Assembly (NCBI GenBank): GCA_020072655.1
Contig: JAIQGH010000030.1
Span: 1-64,000 of the forward strand
Length of the DNA: 64,000 bases
Reading direction: 5' to 3'
Origin: Terriglobia bacterium
GTDB taxonomy: Bacteria; Acidobacteriota; Terriglobia; UBA7540
Part shown: positions 16,393-23,974 of the stretch, one piece after another
Layout of the letters: each line of letters begins with the position of its first letter
Position numbering within the stretch: the stretch's first letter is position 1
The notes under the pieces: model-generated
Seen by the model: only the letters and a program-made list of their open reading frames with translations
Told to the model about the DNA's origin: nothing
Database searches by the model: none
Position numbers and translations under genes: made by a program

Positions 16393-16605
16393 GTGCCGAA
16401 GATTCCCGGGGTCAACCATCTCCGCGCAGTGAAAGCACTCGAGAAGGCTGGCTTCCGAATTATCCACGAAGGAAAGCATGTCGTGATGAGTGACGGTGTG
16501 CGAATTGTTACGATCCCTCGCCACGATCCTGTGAACGCCTACACAATGGGAGGCATACTGCGCGACGCGGGATTGACGATTGAGGAATTTCGGAAGCTCT
16601 TGTGA
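16393..16605 (+). CDS. hicA: HicA-type mRNA interferase toxin
   Basis: The protein has 70 residues and starts with GTG. It has the double-stranded RNA-binding-like HicA/YcfA pattern: helix VNHLRAVKALEKAGFRI followed by the catalytic-histidine hairpin HEGKHVVMSDG, then VTIPRHDPVNAYTMGGILRDAG and EEFRKLL. HicA cleaves mRNA in a translation-independent manner. The catalytic His position appears filled. It lies directly behind the antitoxin with a two-base gap, in an otherwise housekeeping neighbourhood just before recA. Confidence 0.85.
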   Translation: MPKIPGVNHLRAVKALEKAGFRIIHEGKHVVMSDGVRIVTIPRHDPVNAYTMGGILRDAGLTIEEFRKLL

Positions 16606-16656
16606 AAAGAACCGGAGCTCCCAAAGTGTAGGAGGGAAACTGCGGAAGCGCTTCTT

Positions 16657-16977
16657 TTGATTCTCTTTCTGGCTGCGTTCTTATTGGTCATTTCCGCCGT
16701 TCCAATCTTCCTCGCGAGAAGAGGCCACGGGAGCAGGTTGACTTGGTTCGGAAGCGGGGGCCTTGGGTTGGTTTTGCTTGTGGCATATTCCTTCGCATGG
16801 TCGATAATGACGCACCCGTCTCGTCCAGCGGTTGGGGTCCGCCAACCCCAACCGTCCCAGGCTCCGGGCCCAGGGGCCCAAGAAACCGACGTGGCGTTCG
16901 AGCCCATAGGCATCTACCCGCCGCGCTCGCCGCTTGGTGGCGCGGAGCTGTATTGCATTGCCGCATCGCAGCGTTGA
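16657..16977 (+). CDS. Small membrane protein of unknown function (doubtful start)
   Basis: An open frame of 106 residues starts at a TTG with GGAGGG about 20 bases upstream. Two hydrophobic segments (residues about 1-20 and 31-50) are followed by a Pro-rich soluble tail. The two-helix pattern suggests a real small membrane protein, but a rare start codon and no recognised family keep the call weak. It fills the space between hicA and recA. Confidence 0.4.
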   Translation: MILFLAAFLLVISAVPIFLARRGHGSRLTWFGSGGLGLVLLVAYSFAWSIMTHPSRPAVGVRQPQPSQAPGPGAQETDVAFEPIGIYPPRSPLGGAELYCIAASQR

Positions 16978-17055
16978 TCATGGCGGGATTTTTCTACAGG
17001 CCGAAGAAGGAACTCACCGAGGGATTATTAAGCACACATGAAGGGAGCATCCCAA

Positions 17056-18111
17056 ATGCCGGAAGAGCGAACCGAGAAAACGAAGGCCATTGACTTGGCG
17101 CTGACGCAGATTGAGAAGCAATTTGGCAAGGGGTCGATCATGCGGCTGGGCACGAAGGAGGCGCTGGTGCCAGTGGAAGTAATTCCCACGGGCTCCACAG
17201 CCTTTGACGCCGCGCTGGGCGTGGGCGGCGTGCCCCGCGGGCGGGTGATTGAGGTCTTCGGCCCCGAGTCAAGCGGCAAAACCACGATTGCTTTGCACAT
17301 CATTGCAGAGGCACAGAAACGCGGCGGCATGGCGGCGTTTGTCGATGCCGAGCACGCGCTCGACGCATCCTATGCCAAGCGGCTGGGCGTGGATGTGGAT
17401 AACCTCCTGGTCTCGCAGCCCGACTACGGTGAGCAGGCGCTCGAGATCGCGGAGGCGCTGGTGCGCTCGAACGCCGTGGATGTGCTGGTAATTGACTCCG
17501 TGGCGGCGCTCGTCCCCAAAGCCGAACTCGATGGCGACATGGGCGATTCGCTGCCGGGGCTTCAGGCGCGGCTGATGTCGCAGGCGCTGCGCAAGCTTGC
17601 CGGAATCGTCGCCAAGTCGAAGACCTGCTTCATCTTCATCAACCAAATCCGCGAGAAAATCGGCATTATGTTCGGTAACCCCGAGACGACGACGGGGGGC
17701 CGCGCCTTGAAGTTCTATGCCACCGTCCGCGTGGATATCCGGCGCATCGCCTCGATCAAAGACGGCGACCGGGTGGTGGGCAACCGGACGAAGGTAAAAA
17801 TCGTCAAAAACAAAATTGCCGCTCCCTTTCGGGAGGCGGAATTTGATATCCTATACGGCGAGGGGATCTCGAAGGAAGGCGACCTGATCGACGTCGCCGC
17901 CGAGCGCAACATCCTGGAAAAGAGCGGCTCGTGGTTTTCCTACGGCGGGGAACGCATCGGCCAGGGACGCGAAAACGCCCGGCAGTTCCTCCGGGATAAT
18001 CCCGATGTCCGAAAGAAACTCGAAGTGGAGGTTCGCAAGACCTTGAACCTCCCTCTTCCGAGTGAGCCAACCGCGCAGGAAGGGGCGGCTTCAGCACGCG
18101 GAAAGAAATAA
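17056..18111 (+). CDS. recA: Recombinase RecA
   Basis: The protein has 351 residues from the ATG at 17056, which has GGGAG at good spacing; a second ATG six codons upstream is less likely. Walker A is GPESSGKTT at residues 69-77. Other hallmarks are [28 protein letters not shown], and [22 protein letters not shown] (loop L2). The C-terminus is short and basic/acidic as usual. It forms nucleoprotein filaments for homologous recombination and triggers LexA self-cleavage. The gene stands alone after the HicBA pair; no obvious SOS box was identified. Confidence 0.98.
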   Translation: MPEERTEKTKAIDLALTQIEKQFGKGSIMRLGTKEALVPVEVIPTGSTAFDAALGVGGVPRGRVIEVFGPESSGKTTIALHIIAEAQKRGGMAAFVDAEHALDASYAKRLGVDVDNLLVSQPDYGEQALEIAEALVRSNAVDVLVIDSVAALVPKAELDGDMGDSLPGLQARLMSQALRKLAGIVAKSKTCFIFINQIREKIGIMFGNPETTTGGRALKFYATVRVDIRRIASIKDGDRVVGNRTKVKIVKNKIAAPFREAEFDILYGEGISKEGDLIDVAAERNILEKSGSWFSYGGERIGQGRENARQFLRDNPDVRKKLEVEVRKTLNLPLPSEPTAQEGAASARGKK

Positions 18112-18259
18112 GTCGGCTCGACCCATGGCGGCCGCACGTGTGGGGCGTGACGGCCGAGGCTGGCGAAAGTTCGATATCTCCCCATTTCCCAAATGACCGG
18201 CGCCAGGGTCGGAGGGAGGTGGGAATCAGTCAACCCAACCAAGGAGGTTCTACATATCC

Positions 18260-19195
18260 TTGCGTCAAATAATCGCCATCCTGGCAGTGGCAGCGTTTTG
18301 GATTTTGGGTTTCGATCTTCTCGGCGCCGTAGTCTCCACGACCGCTCCCGCCCGCACTAAGTCCAAAAGCACGGGATCCACAATTGCTTCCTCGCCCTCG
18401 CGGGCCGCGGCGGTAGAGACGCCCCGCCGGGGCGTCTCTACAAGGGCGCGGACCTCGTCCGCCAAAAGAAAGCGGGCGAGCTCACGCGCGCGCCGGCGAC
18501 GGCCCAGCCCGTGGCGGATCAGTTCCTATAGCGATCCCGCCGCCCATGACAATCCCGCGAGTGAGGACCGGATCGTGCGCGAGGCGGCGATTGATGCCCT
18601 CGGGCGGTGGAATGGCAGCGTCGTGGTCGTCGATCCAAACTCGGGCCGGATTCTCACGATTGTCAACCAGCCTTTGGCGTTCGCGAGCGGCTTCACGCCC
18701 TGCTCGAACTTCAAGCCCGTCGTGGCGCTGGCGGCGCTCAAGGAAGGGGTGATCACCTCGGACACCAAGCTGCGGGTCGGCCGCCGTCTGCGCATGGACC
18801 TGACCGAAGCCTTGGCCCATTCGAATAATCTCTTCTTTTCCAAGCTGGGCCAGCAATTGGGTTTCGACCGGGTGGCCGAATACGCGCACCAGTTCGGACT
18901 GGGTGAAAAGGCCGGTTACAACATCCCCGAGGAGAGCCCCGGCAAGTTTCCCGAAGTTGCGCCGAAAGAAGGCGGTGTGGGGCTCCTGTCGAGCTACGGG
19001 CGTAGCATTGAGGTCACGCCACTGCAGATGGCCGCCCTCATATCCGCCATCGCCAACGGCGGCACGCTCTACTACCTGCAATATCCGCGCAGCGCAGAGG
19101 AACTCGCAACTGGACGGCCTCGAGGAATATGTTGCGCACGTGAAGGAAGGACTCGCCGCTGCGGTGCTGTACGGGACGGGGCGTCTGGCCTATGA
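18260..19195 (+). CDS. Penicillin-binding transpeptidase, 5' part (frameshifted)
   Basis: It starts with TTG at 18260 after a strong AAGGAGG at 18241. An N-terminal membrane anchor (residues about 4-25) is followed by a basic linker rich in Ser/Arg (about 30-85) that is partly encoded by a palindromic repeat. The transpeptidase domain then begins: active-site serine motif SNFK (S149-K152) and second motif SNN (188-190). The family-typical RSIEVTPLQMAALISAIANGG split over two motifs is present. The frame is lost near 19106-19110; the conserved KTGT motif lies in the next frame. No dimerisation/pedestal domain is present, so it is a compact penicillin-binding protein that cross-links peptidoglycan if intact. 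Confidence 0.82.
   Translation: MRQIIAILAVAAFWILGFDLLGAVVSTTAPARTKSKSTGSTIASSPSRAAAVETPRRGVSTRARTSSAKRKRASSRARRRRPSPWRISSYSDPAAHDNPASEDRIVREAAIDALGRWNGSVVVVDPNSGRILTIVNQPLAFASGFTPCSNFKPVVALAALKEGVITSDTKLRVGRRLRMDLTEALAHSNNLFFSKLGQQLGFDRVAEYAHQFGLGEKAGYNIPEESPGKFPEVAPKEGGVGLLSSYGRSIEVTPLQMAALISAIANGGTLYYLQYPRSAEELATGRPRGICCAREGRTRRCGAVRDGASGL
18413..18441. repeat. 29-bp perfect palindrome inside a gene, copy 2
   Basis: It is identical over 29 bases to the copy at 49-77. Here it is read in frame as VETPRRGVST within the basic linker of the transpeptidase. It looks like a REP-type element tolerated because the linker is unstructured. Confidence 0.85.
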
Positions 19196-19448
19196 CCCCG
19201 ACGTGCAGATCTACGGCAAGACAGGAACGTGCAGCGAGGATGGCGCGCGCCTGGGCTGGTTCGTCTCCTACGCGACGGAACCCCAACCCAAATACGTCGT
19301 CGTGGTCTTGCTGCGCGGCGGGCGCATGATGTTCGGCCCTCACGCCGCGGAAATTGCCGGCCGCCTCTACCACAACCTTCGCCTGCGCGAACAACCCCCG
19401 GCGCAGGCCAGCACTCCTTTGCCCATGCCTCTCGGCATCGCTCGCTGA
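19110..19448 (+). CDS. Penicillin-binding transpeptidase, 3' part (frameshifted)
   Basis: This is the continuation of the transpeptidase in another frame. It starts at LDGLEEYVAHVKEGL and carries the third active-site motif KTGT in VQIYGKTGTCSED, then LGWFVSYA and YVVVVLLRGG of the C-terminal sheet. Removing one A near 19109 joins it to the 5' part as EELALDGLEEY, so a one-base insertion (biological or assembly) explains the break. Coordinates of the left end are estimated from that reading. Confidence 0.78.
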   Translation: MDGLEEYVAHVKEGLAAAVLYGTGRLAYDPDVQIYGKTGTCSEDGARLGWFVSYATEPQPKYVVVVLLRGGRMMFGPHAAEIAGRLYHNLRLREQPPAQASTPLPMPLGIAR

Positions 19449-19533
19449 GCGGAATCGGCGCCCCCGACCTTGCCGAAATCATCGCGTGGATCGCAGAGAT
19501 GAGGAGGGGCGATTGAGAACCGCCCCCACATCT

Positions 19534-20034
19534 TCAAGCCGCGACTTCGTTCAGTTTGCCGGTCTTCACATCGTAGATGAATCCCCGCACGACCACGTGC
19601 TTAGGGATCCAAGGATGGGACTTTATCCTCTGGATTTGCTCGCGCACGTTGTCTTCCAGCCTCGTAAACGAGTAGAAGTGGACCGGCGCCACGGTTGCGG
19701 TGCCCGTCTGCCGCTGGAGTCTCCCCCGCAGGTCGTCATCCTTGAACGTGAGCATTCCGCAATCGGTGTGATTGATGACCATGAATTCCTGCGTCCCCAG
19801 CAGGTGGTGCGAAATGATCAGGGAGCGCAGCGCATCTTCGGTCGCGACGCCACCAGCGTTACGGATGATGTGGGCCTCACCAGTCTTGAGCCCCAGCAAC
19901 TGCGAGACGGTCAGCCGGGCATCCATGCAGGCGAGCACCGCCAGCTTGCGAGCGGGCGGCATCGGTAGATGCCCCAGGGTGAAACCTTTGGCGTAAGTCT
20001 TGTTAGCTTCCAGCACTTCATCGATAACGCTCAT
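19534..20034 (-). CDS. Beta-class carbonic anhydrase
   Basis: The protein has 166 residues, short form. Zinc ligands are C36 in ACMDARL, H89 and C92 in NHTDCGML; the D38/R40 dyad of the beta class is present. The motif RNAGG follows at residue 58. It interconverts CO2 and bicarbonate in the cytoplasm. The ATG is preceded by a strong AAAGGAGG. Upstream lies a promoter with a palindrome, a structured RNA and an intrinsic terminator, so expression is probably controlled by attenuation or is read through from a small RNA gene. Confidence 0.93.
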   Translation of the reverse strand: MSVIDEVLEANKTYAKGFTLGHLPMPPARKLAVLACMDARLTVSQLLGLKTGEAHIIRNAGGVATEDALRSLIISHHLLGTQEFMVINHTDCGMLTFKDDDLRGRLQRQTGTATVAPVHFYSFTRLEDNVREQIQRIKSHPWIPKHVVVRGFIYDVKTGKLNEVAA

Positions 20035-20109
20035 GACTTATCCTCCTTTGGGATTTGCGCCCTTGGGCTCACGGTCAGCCAACTACAGGCACCCGCGCTC
20101 CCAACGAGC

Positions 20110-20162
20110 GGAGTCACACAAAACAGAAACGCCCGCCAGCGTCGTCTTTGCCAGCGGGCGTT
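20110..20162 (-). terminator. Intrinsic terminator upstream of the carbonic anhydrase
   Basis: On the minus strand a 9-bp GC-rich stem (AACGCCCGC at 20128-20136 pairing with GCGGGCGTT at 20154-20162) is followed by GTTTCTGTTTTG. It lies between the structured RNA and the carbonic anhydrase start, as expected for an attenuator or the end of a small RNA. Confidence 0.6.
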
Positions 20163-20300
20163 CCGAATGAGAACTGAATTAGAGGCTTACAGGCTCGTTA
20201 TCTCAAAGGGAGAGGCTCCGCTAGCGGATGGACAACAACAGCACATCCGCTGCGCCTCGTTCACCCTTATCGACCTGTAAGAGCCACCAAGCATTGTTGA
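20163..20300 (-). ncRNA. Structured leader or small RNA before carbonic anhydrase
   Basis: On the minus strand the stretch 20186-20281 folds as one long interrupted hairpin: closing helix CTTACAGG/CCTGTAAG, then AAGGG/CCCTT, GAGGC/GCCTC and an apical helix AGCGGATG/CATCCGCT with a U-rich loop. A terminator follows at 20128-20162 and a promoter-like sequence precedes it. The total transcript would be about 170-190 bases. I compared it from memory with SRP RNA, 6S RNA, tmRNA and the common riboswitches; none has matching conserved nucleotides. Class unknown. Confidence 0.5.
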
Positions 20301-20307
20301 ACTAACA

Positions 20308-20337
20308 AGACTACTACGGACAAATTGTCCGCGTCAA
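20308..20337 (-). promoter_or_regulatory. Promoter-like sequence with palindromic operator candidate
   Basis: On the minus strand, TTGACG (20332-20337) and TAGTCT (20308-20313) are 18 bases apart. The spacer contains a perfect 15-base palindrome, CGGACAAATTGTCCG on the plus strand, at 20317-20331. A palindrome between -35 and -10 is a classic repressor position. The regulator is unknown. Confidence 0.5.
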
Positions 20338-20420
20338 CACATTTCTGTGCCTCTGACAGAATGTCGTACCCGCGCCTTCAGGCTAATTCCCCCTCGCCCC
20401 GATGTCCGACACCCCCAGCG

Positions 20421-21725
20421 CTAGACCCGCTCCAGCGCGATCTGCAAGTCGCCGATGATGTCGTGCCAATCCTCCAGCCCGATCGACAGCCTGACGCCTT
20501 CCGGATGCATGCCGAAGGCGCGTTTCTGCTCGTCGGGCAGCGCCGAATGGGTCATCGAGAACGGGTGCTCGATAAGCGTCTTAACCTGCCCCAAGCTCAC
20601 GGCCAAGGTAATCGTGTAAGCGTGTTCGGCCAGGTAATCCACCAGCTTCTCGGCGCGCGAAGGCTTGCTGCCCGACTCTTTGAGGACAAAGTACAGCATC
20701 CCGCCCGGCGCAAACTTGCCGTCTGGATTCACCATCTGCCGGTGGGCCAAAGCCTTCTGCGCGAAGCACTCGGCGCCGGGATAGGCGACGCGCTCCACCT
20801 TCGGGTGTTCGGAGAGGAACTTGGCGACGCGCTGCGCGGTCTTCTGTTGATTGATCATGCGCGTGGCGAGCGTCGGCAGTCCATAGACGAGGATGCCCCA
20901 GGCGCTGCGCGGCGTGAGCACGCCGCCGAAATCTTTGCGGAAGAGCATCAGGTGGTTGTACCAGGCTGACGGAGCGATCACCGCGCCGCCCATGTCCGTC
21001 CCGAAGCCGCCGATATCTTTCGTCAGGCTCTCGGCGACGATGTCCGCGCCCAGCTTGAGTGGCCGCTGGCAATAGGGCGTAGCAAAAGTGTTGTCCACGA
21101 CCACCAGCACGCGATCCTTCTCCTCGCGGCCGGCGTTGATCTGGTCGGCAAGGCGGCGGATTTCCCCGATATCAATCAGCTCCATCGTGGGATTCACCGG
21201 CGTCTCGAAATAGAGCACGCGCGTCGCGGGCGTCACCTGCGCCGCCAGCGCTTCGGGCTTGAGGAAATCGCCAAAGCGCACCTGCATGCCAAAGCGCGGC
21301 AGCCAGTTGGTCATCAGGCTGTAGGTGCAGCCGTAGAGGATTTGGTGGGCGAGCACTTCCTGCCCCTGGCGCAGCGCCACGCCCAGCACCGTGCTGATCG
21401 CGGCCATGCCGCTGGCGAAGGTCACGCAGACGTCGCCGCCCTCGGCGTAGGCCAAGTTCTCCTCGAGCATGGAGCGCGTCGGCTCGTCCAGACGGTCGTA
21501 AATGTAGATGGGCATGTGGCCGCTCAGCGCCTCGTCGGCGGAGGCGAATTGCACAAAGCCCTGCGCGCCGCGATGCAAGGACGTCAGCCGGAAGGCCGTC
21601 GAGTGCGAGATGGGCGGTACCACGTGGTGGTTGTAGTCCCACTTCTTGCTCTCGAAGTTGCCGTGAATCAGATGCGTGCGCATCCGGTAGTCTTCCTTGC
21701 GGGCATGCGGCTTGCGAGTTTCCAT
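20421..21725 (-). CDS. PLP-dependent Cys/Met metabolism enzyme (methionine gamma-lyase / cystathionine gamma-synthase type)
   Basis: The protein has 434 residues. It has the fold type I trans-sulfuration pattern: YDRLDEPTRSMLEENLAYAE, VTFASGMAAIS, YFETPVNPTMELIDI, VVVDNTFATPYCQRPL, and the Schiff-base lysine in AESLTKDIGGFGTDMGG. The lysine context (TKDIGGFGTD) differs from the usual TKYxxGHSD, which marks a divergent subgroup annotated as cystathionine gamma-synthase/methionine gamma-lyase-like. It would act on homoserine or cysteine derivatives; synthesis versus degradation cannot be decided. The ATG at 21725 is likely, with an internal ATG 14 codons later as alternative. No SAM riboswitch was seen upstream. 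Confidence 0.88.
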   Translation of the reverse strand: METRKPHARKEDYRMRTHLIHGNFESKKWDYNHHVVPPISHSTAFRLTSLHRGAQGFVQFASADEALSGHMPIYIYDRLDEPTRSMLEENLAYAEGGDVCVTFASGMAAISTVLGVALRQGQEVLAHQILYGCTYSLMTNWLPRFGMQVRFGDFLKPEALAAQVTPATRVLYFETPVNPTMELIDIGEIRRLADQINAGREEKDRVLVVVDNTFATPYCQRPLKLGADIVAESLTKDIGGFGTDMGGAVIAPSAWYNHLMLFRKDFGGVLTPRSAWGILVYGLPTLATRMINQQKTAQRVAKFLSEHPKVERVAYPGAECFAQKALAHRQMVNPDGKFAPGGMLYFVLKESGSKPSRAEKLVDYLAEHAYTITLAVSLGQVKTLIEHPFSMTHSALPDEQKRAFGMHPEGVRLSIGLEDWHDIIGDLQIALERV

Positions 21726-22553
21726 GGCGACACCTCGGCTGGGCGAGTTTTCACACTATGAGAAGCTTAGGCCCGCCGTTCGCCCCGGTCAAGCGCGCTT
21801 CGGGATTCGGGAGTCGGGAGTCGCGATTCGGTGTTCAGGACTCGGGATTCGGCTCTGTCCCTAGTCCCTAATCCCTAACCCCTAATCCCTGCTCTTCTGT
21901 CCCTAACCCCTAATCCCTGCTCTTCTGCCCCTAACCCCTAATCCCTGCTCTCCGCCCCTAATCCCTGCCCTTGGTGGCTTCGTTTTGGGTTCGTTTTTTG
22001 AACTTTCACTGATTCTAAAGCACATCTTGGGTTCGTTTCCTCAATCTGCTTGTGTCGCCCTAAACCCTGAATCCCGAATCCTGATCCCTGAATCCTGATT
22101 CCTTAGCCCTGAATCCTGAATCCTGACACCTGAATCCTGCTATTTCTAGCCTAGCATTCTTGTCCATTTCCGTCAAGCGACAACGGGCAATCGGAACTGG
22201 CAATTCGGAGTTAGGCATTCGGGACTCGCCCCTCGACTCCGCTCGCCCCTCGGCTTTCGCTCGGGGCCCTGAGTGAAGTCGAACGGGGGGCCCTGAGCCT
22301 GCCGAAGGGCGACTCGGGCCTCTGGTTTGTCCCTAGCACCCAGCCCCCAGCACCTAGCCCCTTCCGTTCGGCCCCCTAATCCCTAGCCCCTGACCCCTAG
22401 TCCCTGCCTTTTCCCCTTGCTTCCTCCCCCCGCCAGGTGTATATATTCGCCAACATTGCTTCGTGGTTACACCCCAGCGGCCGCCTGCGTTGCGACATCC
22501 GCGACGGACGAGCGGCGACAATCGGCGAGTTCGTCTAAGGTTGCGGAGGGATC
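21726..22553. repeat. Gene-free repeat region (about 0.8 kb)
   Basis: No gene was seen. The stretch is made of short degenerate repeats: GGGATTCGG/GGAGTCGG runs at 21796-21855, CCCTAATC-type runs at 21858-21970, CCTGAATC-type runs at 22060-22140, and the CTCG-rich dispersed repeat at 22217-22325. A second CCCAGCACC/CCCTAATCC group is at 22330-22410. The repeats resemble the interspersed intergenic sequences of some soil bacteria. They separate the PLP enzyme from the orphan effector-like gene. Confidence 0.8.
21873..21970. repeat. 28-bp tandem repeat, about 3.5 copies
   Basis: Units begin CCCTAACCCCTAATCCCT and end GCTCTTCTG plus T or C. Copies are at 21873-21900, 21901-21928, 21929-21955 (27 bases, slightly diverged) and a partial copy to 21970. 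The core resembles a telomere-type CCCTAA motif by chance composition. There are no spacers, so it is not a CRISPR array. Confidence 0.85.
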
Positions 22554-23675
22554 ATGGTCGCCAACCAAGAGCAAGAACCGAAGGCCCCAATCGAACCTGT
22601 CACCTCTAGTCGGAAGACCAAGAGACGCAAGCGTCGGAAGAGAGCCGGCGCGCGGACTGCGGGCGAAGGCGGAAAACGAACCGCGCCCTTGGCATTCCCC
22701 AAACACGCCGTCTCGAAGTGCCTGAGAATTCCGAGGGCCATTCTGGAGCAGAATGCAGGAAAGGAATGCCCAGACCGCGAAGCTGCGAAATTCGCGGGGA
22801 TCGGCTATACAGGCGATATCGGAGTTGAGATCAGTTCCGCCATAAAGTACGGACTTCTTGAGCGCCCAGTGCCGGGAACCGTAAAGCCGACGGATATCAC
22901 GCGCAGGATCGTCAGACCACAGAAGCCAAACGACGTGACCGACGCGATGAGAGAGGCTGTACTGCGTGCACCGCTGATTTCTGACGCTTATAAGCATTAC
23001 CGTGGCGAGAATCTCCCCGATCTGACATTCTTGGCGAACGCGGCGAGGGATACGTTCAAGGTGCCTGCGGAAAAAGTTGATGAGTTCGTCAGCGTTTTCG
23101 TTGAGACGCTGGAGGATGCAAAGTTGCTTGAGGAGGTCGGGGGTAAGAGAAGAGTGCTCGACGTTACGCGGACACCGGACGTCCAGGGGAGCGGCACCAC
23201 TGCCGAGGAACACCTCAAGAAGGTCAGCAAGGGCGTTTCCGTCCAGCCGACAGACACGTGTTTTGTGATGATGCCGTTCGCAGGCCCGTTGGGTGGGTAC
23301 TACACCAGCATCTATGAGCCAGCCATAAAGAGGGCCGGCCTCGGCCCTATACGTGCGGACACAGACATCTTCGGGACTGGCAAAATCATCGATCAGATCT
23401 GGTCTGGGATAAACAAGGCCCGGGTGCTTGTGGCAGAGCTGACAGGGCGGAACCCGAACGTCCTATATGAGCTCGGGCTTGCGCACGCATTGCGCAAACC
23501 AGTCGTACTTGTCTCCTCGAACGAGCCGGACGTCCCCTTTGACGTTCGCCACGTCAGGGTCATCTACTACGATGTCACCGACCCTTTCTGGGGCGATAAG
23601 CTCATCGACAAAGTTGCGGAGAACATTATCTCCGCCCTAAAAAACCCGAAGGAGGCCATCCTTTTTGGCGATTGA
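22554..23675 (+). CDS. Two-domain protein with deoxyribosyltransferase/TIR-like C-terminus (possible defence effector)
   Basis: The protein has 373 residues. A Lys/Arg-rich N-terminal stretch (about 20-45) leads into a predicted helical winged-helix-like region (about 50-215) with the phrases DREAAKFAGIGYTGDIGVEI and AYKHYRGENLPD. From about residue 236 there is a nucleotide-hydrolase-like domain: CFVMMPFAGPLGGYY, RADTDIFGTGKIIDQIW, and GRNPNVLYELGLAHALRKP with the probable catalytic Glu, then VPFDVRHVRVIYYD. This pattern belongs to the nucleoside 2-deoxyribosyltransferase/TIR-like superfamily whose members include NAD- or nucleotide-cleaving immune effectors. Flanking repeats and its isolation fit an accessory gene. 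Activity and any partner are unknown. Confidence 0.65.
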   Translation: MVANQEQEPKAPIEPVTSSRKTKRRKRRKRAGARTAGEGGKRTAPLAFPKHAVSKCLRIPRAILEQNAGKECPDREAAKFAGIGYTGDIGVEISSAIKYGLLERPVPGTVKPTDITRRIVRPQKPNDVTDAMREAVLRAPLISDAYKHYRGENLPDLTFLANAARDTFKVPAEKVDEFVSVFVETLEDAKLLEEVGGKRRVLDVTRTPDVQGSGTTAEEHLKKVSKGVSVQPTDTCFVMMPFAGPLGGYYTSIYEPAIKRAGLGPIRADTDIFGTGKIIDQIWSGINKARVLVAELTGRNPNVLYELGLAHALRKPVVLVSSNEPDVPFDVRHVRVIYYDVTDPFWGDKLIDKVAENIISALKNPKEAILFGD

Positions 23676-23751
23676 GCGCGTAGCAGGGCAGCAAGGTAAG
23701 GCTGAGTTGGTTTGTAGCTCTGCGGCCCGTGATCGTGGGCGATGACAAGCC

Positions 23752-23974
23752 GCCCCGATAAAGTGAATCGGGGCGCTACCAACTACAGACTCTTCGCTGC
23801 GCTCAGAGTGACAGATCGCGGAGGGCTCAGAGTGACAGGCGGCGAAAGGGCACGGATTTATCCGTGCCGATAGAAAACCTCCAAACATTTCCGGGGCTTC
23901 AGCCCCTGCGGGCCTCAGCGGCTAAAGCCGCAGTAAAGATCTCATGGTTGAGGCCAGCACGAGTAAACTCGTGC
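23752..23974. repeat. Cluster of five palindromic elements
   Basis: Perfect inverted repeats follow each other: GCCCCGAT/ATCGGGGC (23752-23774), GGCACGGAT/ATCCGTGCC (23849-23868), GGGGCT/AGCCCC (23893-23906), GCGGCT/AGCCGC (23918-23931) and GCACGAGT/ACTCGTGC (23957-23974). The first has a second copy at 63456-63479. They fill the gap after the effector-like gene and the end of the next, leftward reading frame. Confidence 0.8.

Noticed and set aside
20110-20300. SRP RNA, 6S RNA, SAM, TPP, FMN, cobalamin or fluoride riboswitch
   Set aside because: The diagnostic conserved nucleotides of these classes, as far as I can recall them, are absent; the structure was therefore left unclassified.
21873-21970. 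CRISPR-like array
   Set aside because: Units are directly adjacent without unique spacers and no cas genes are present; it is a plain tandem repeat.
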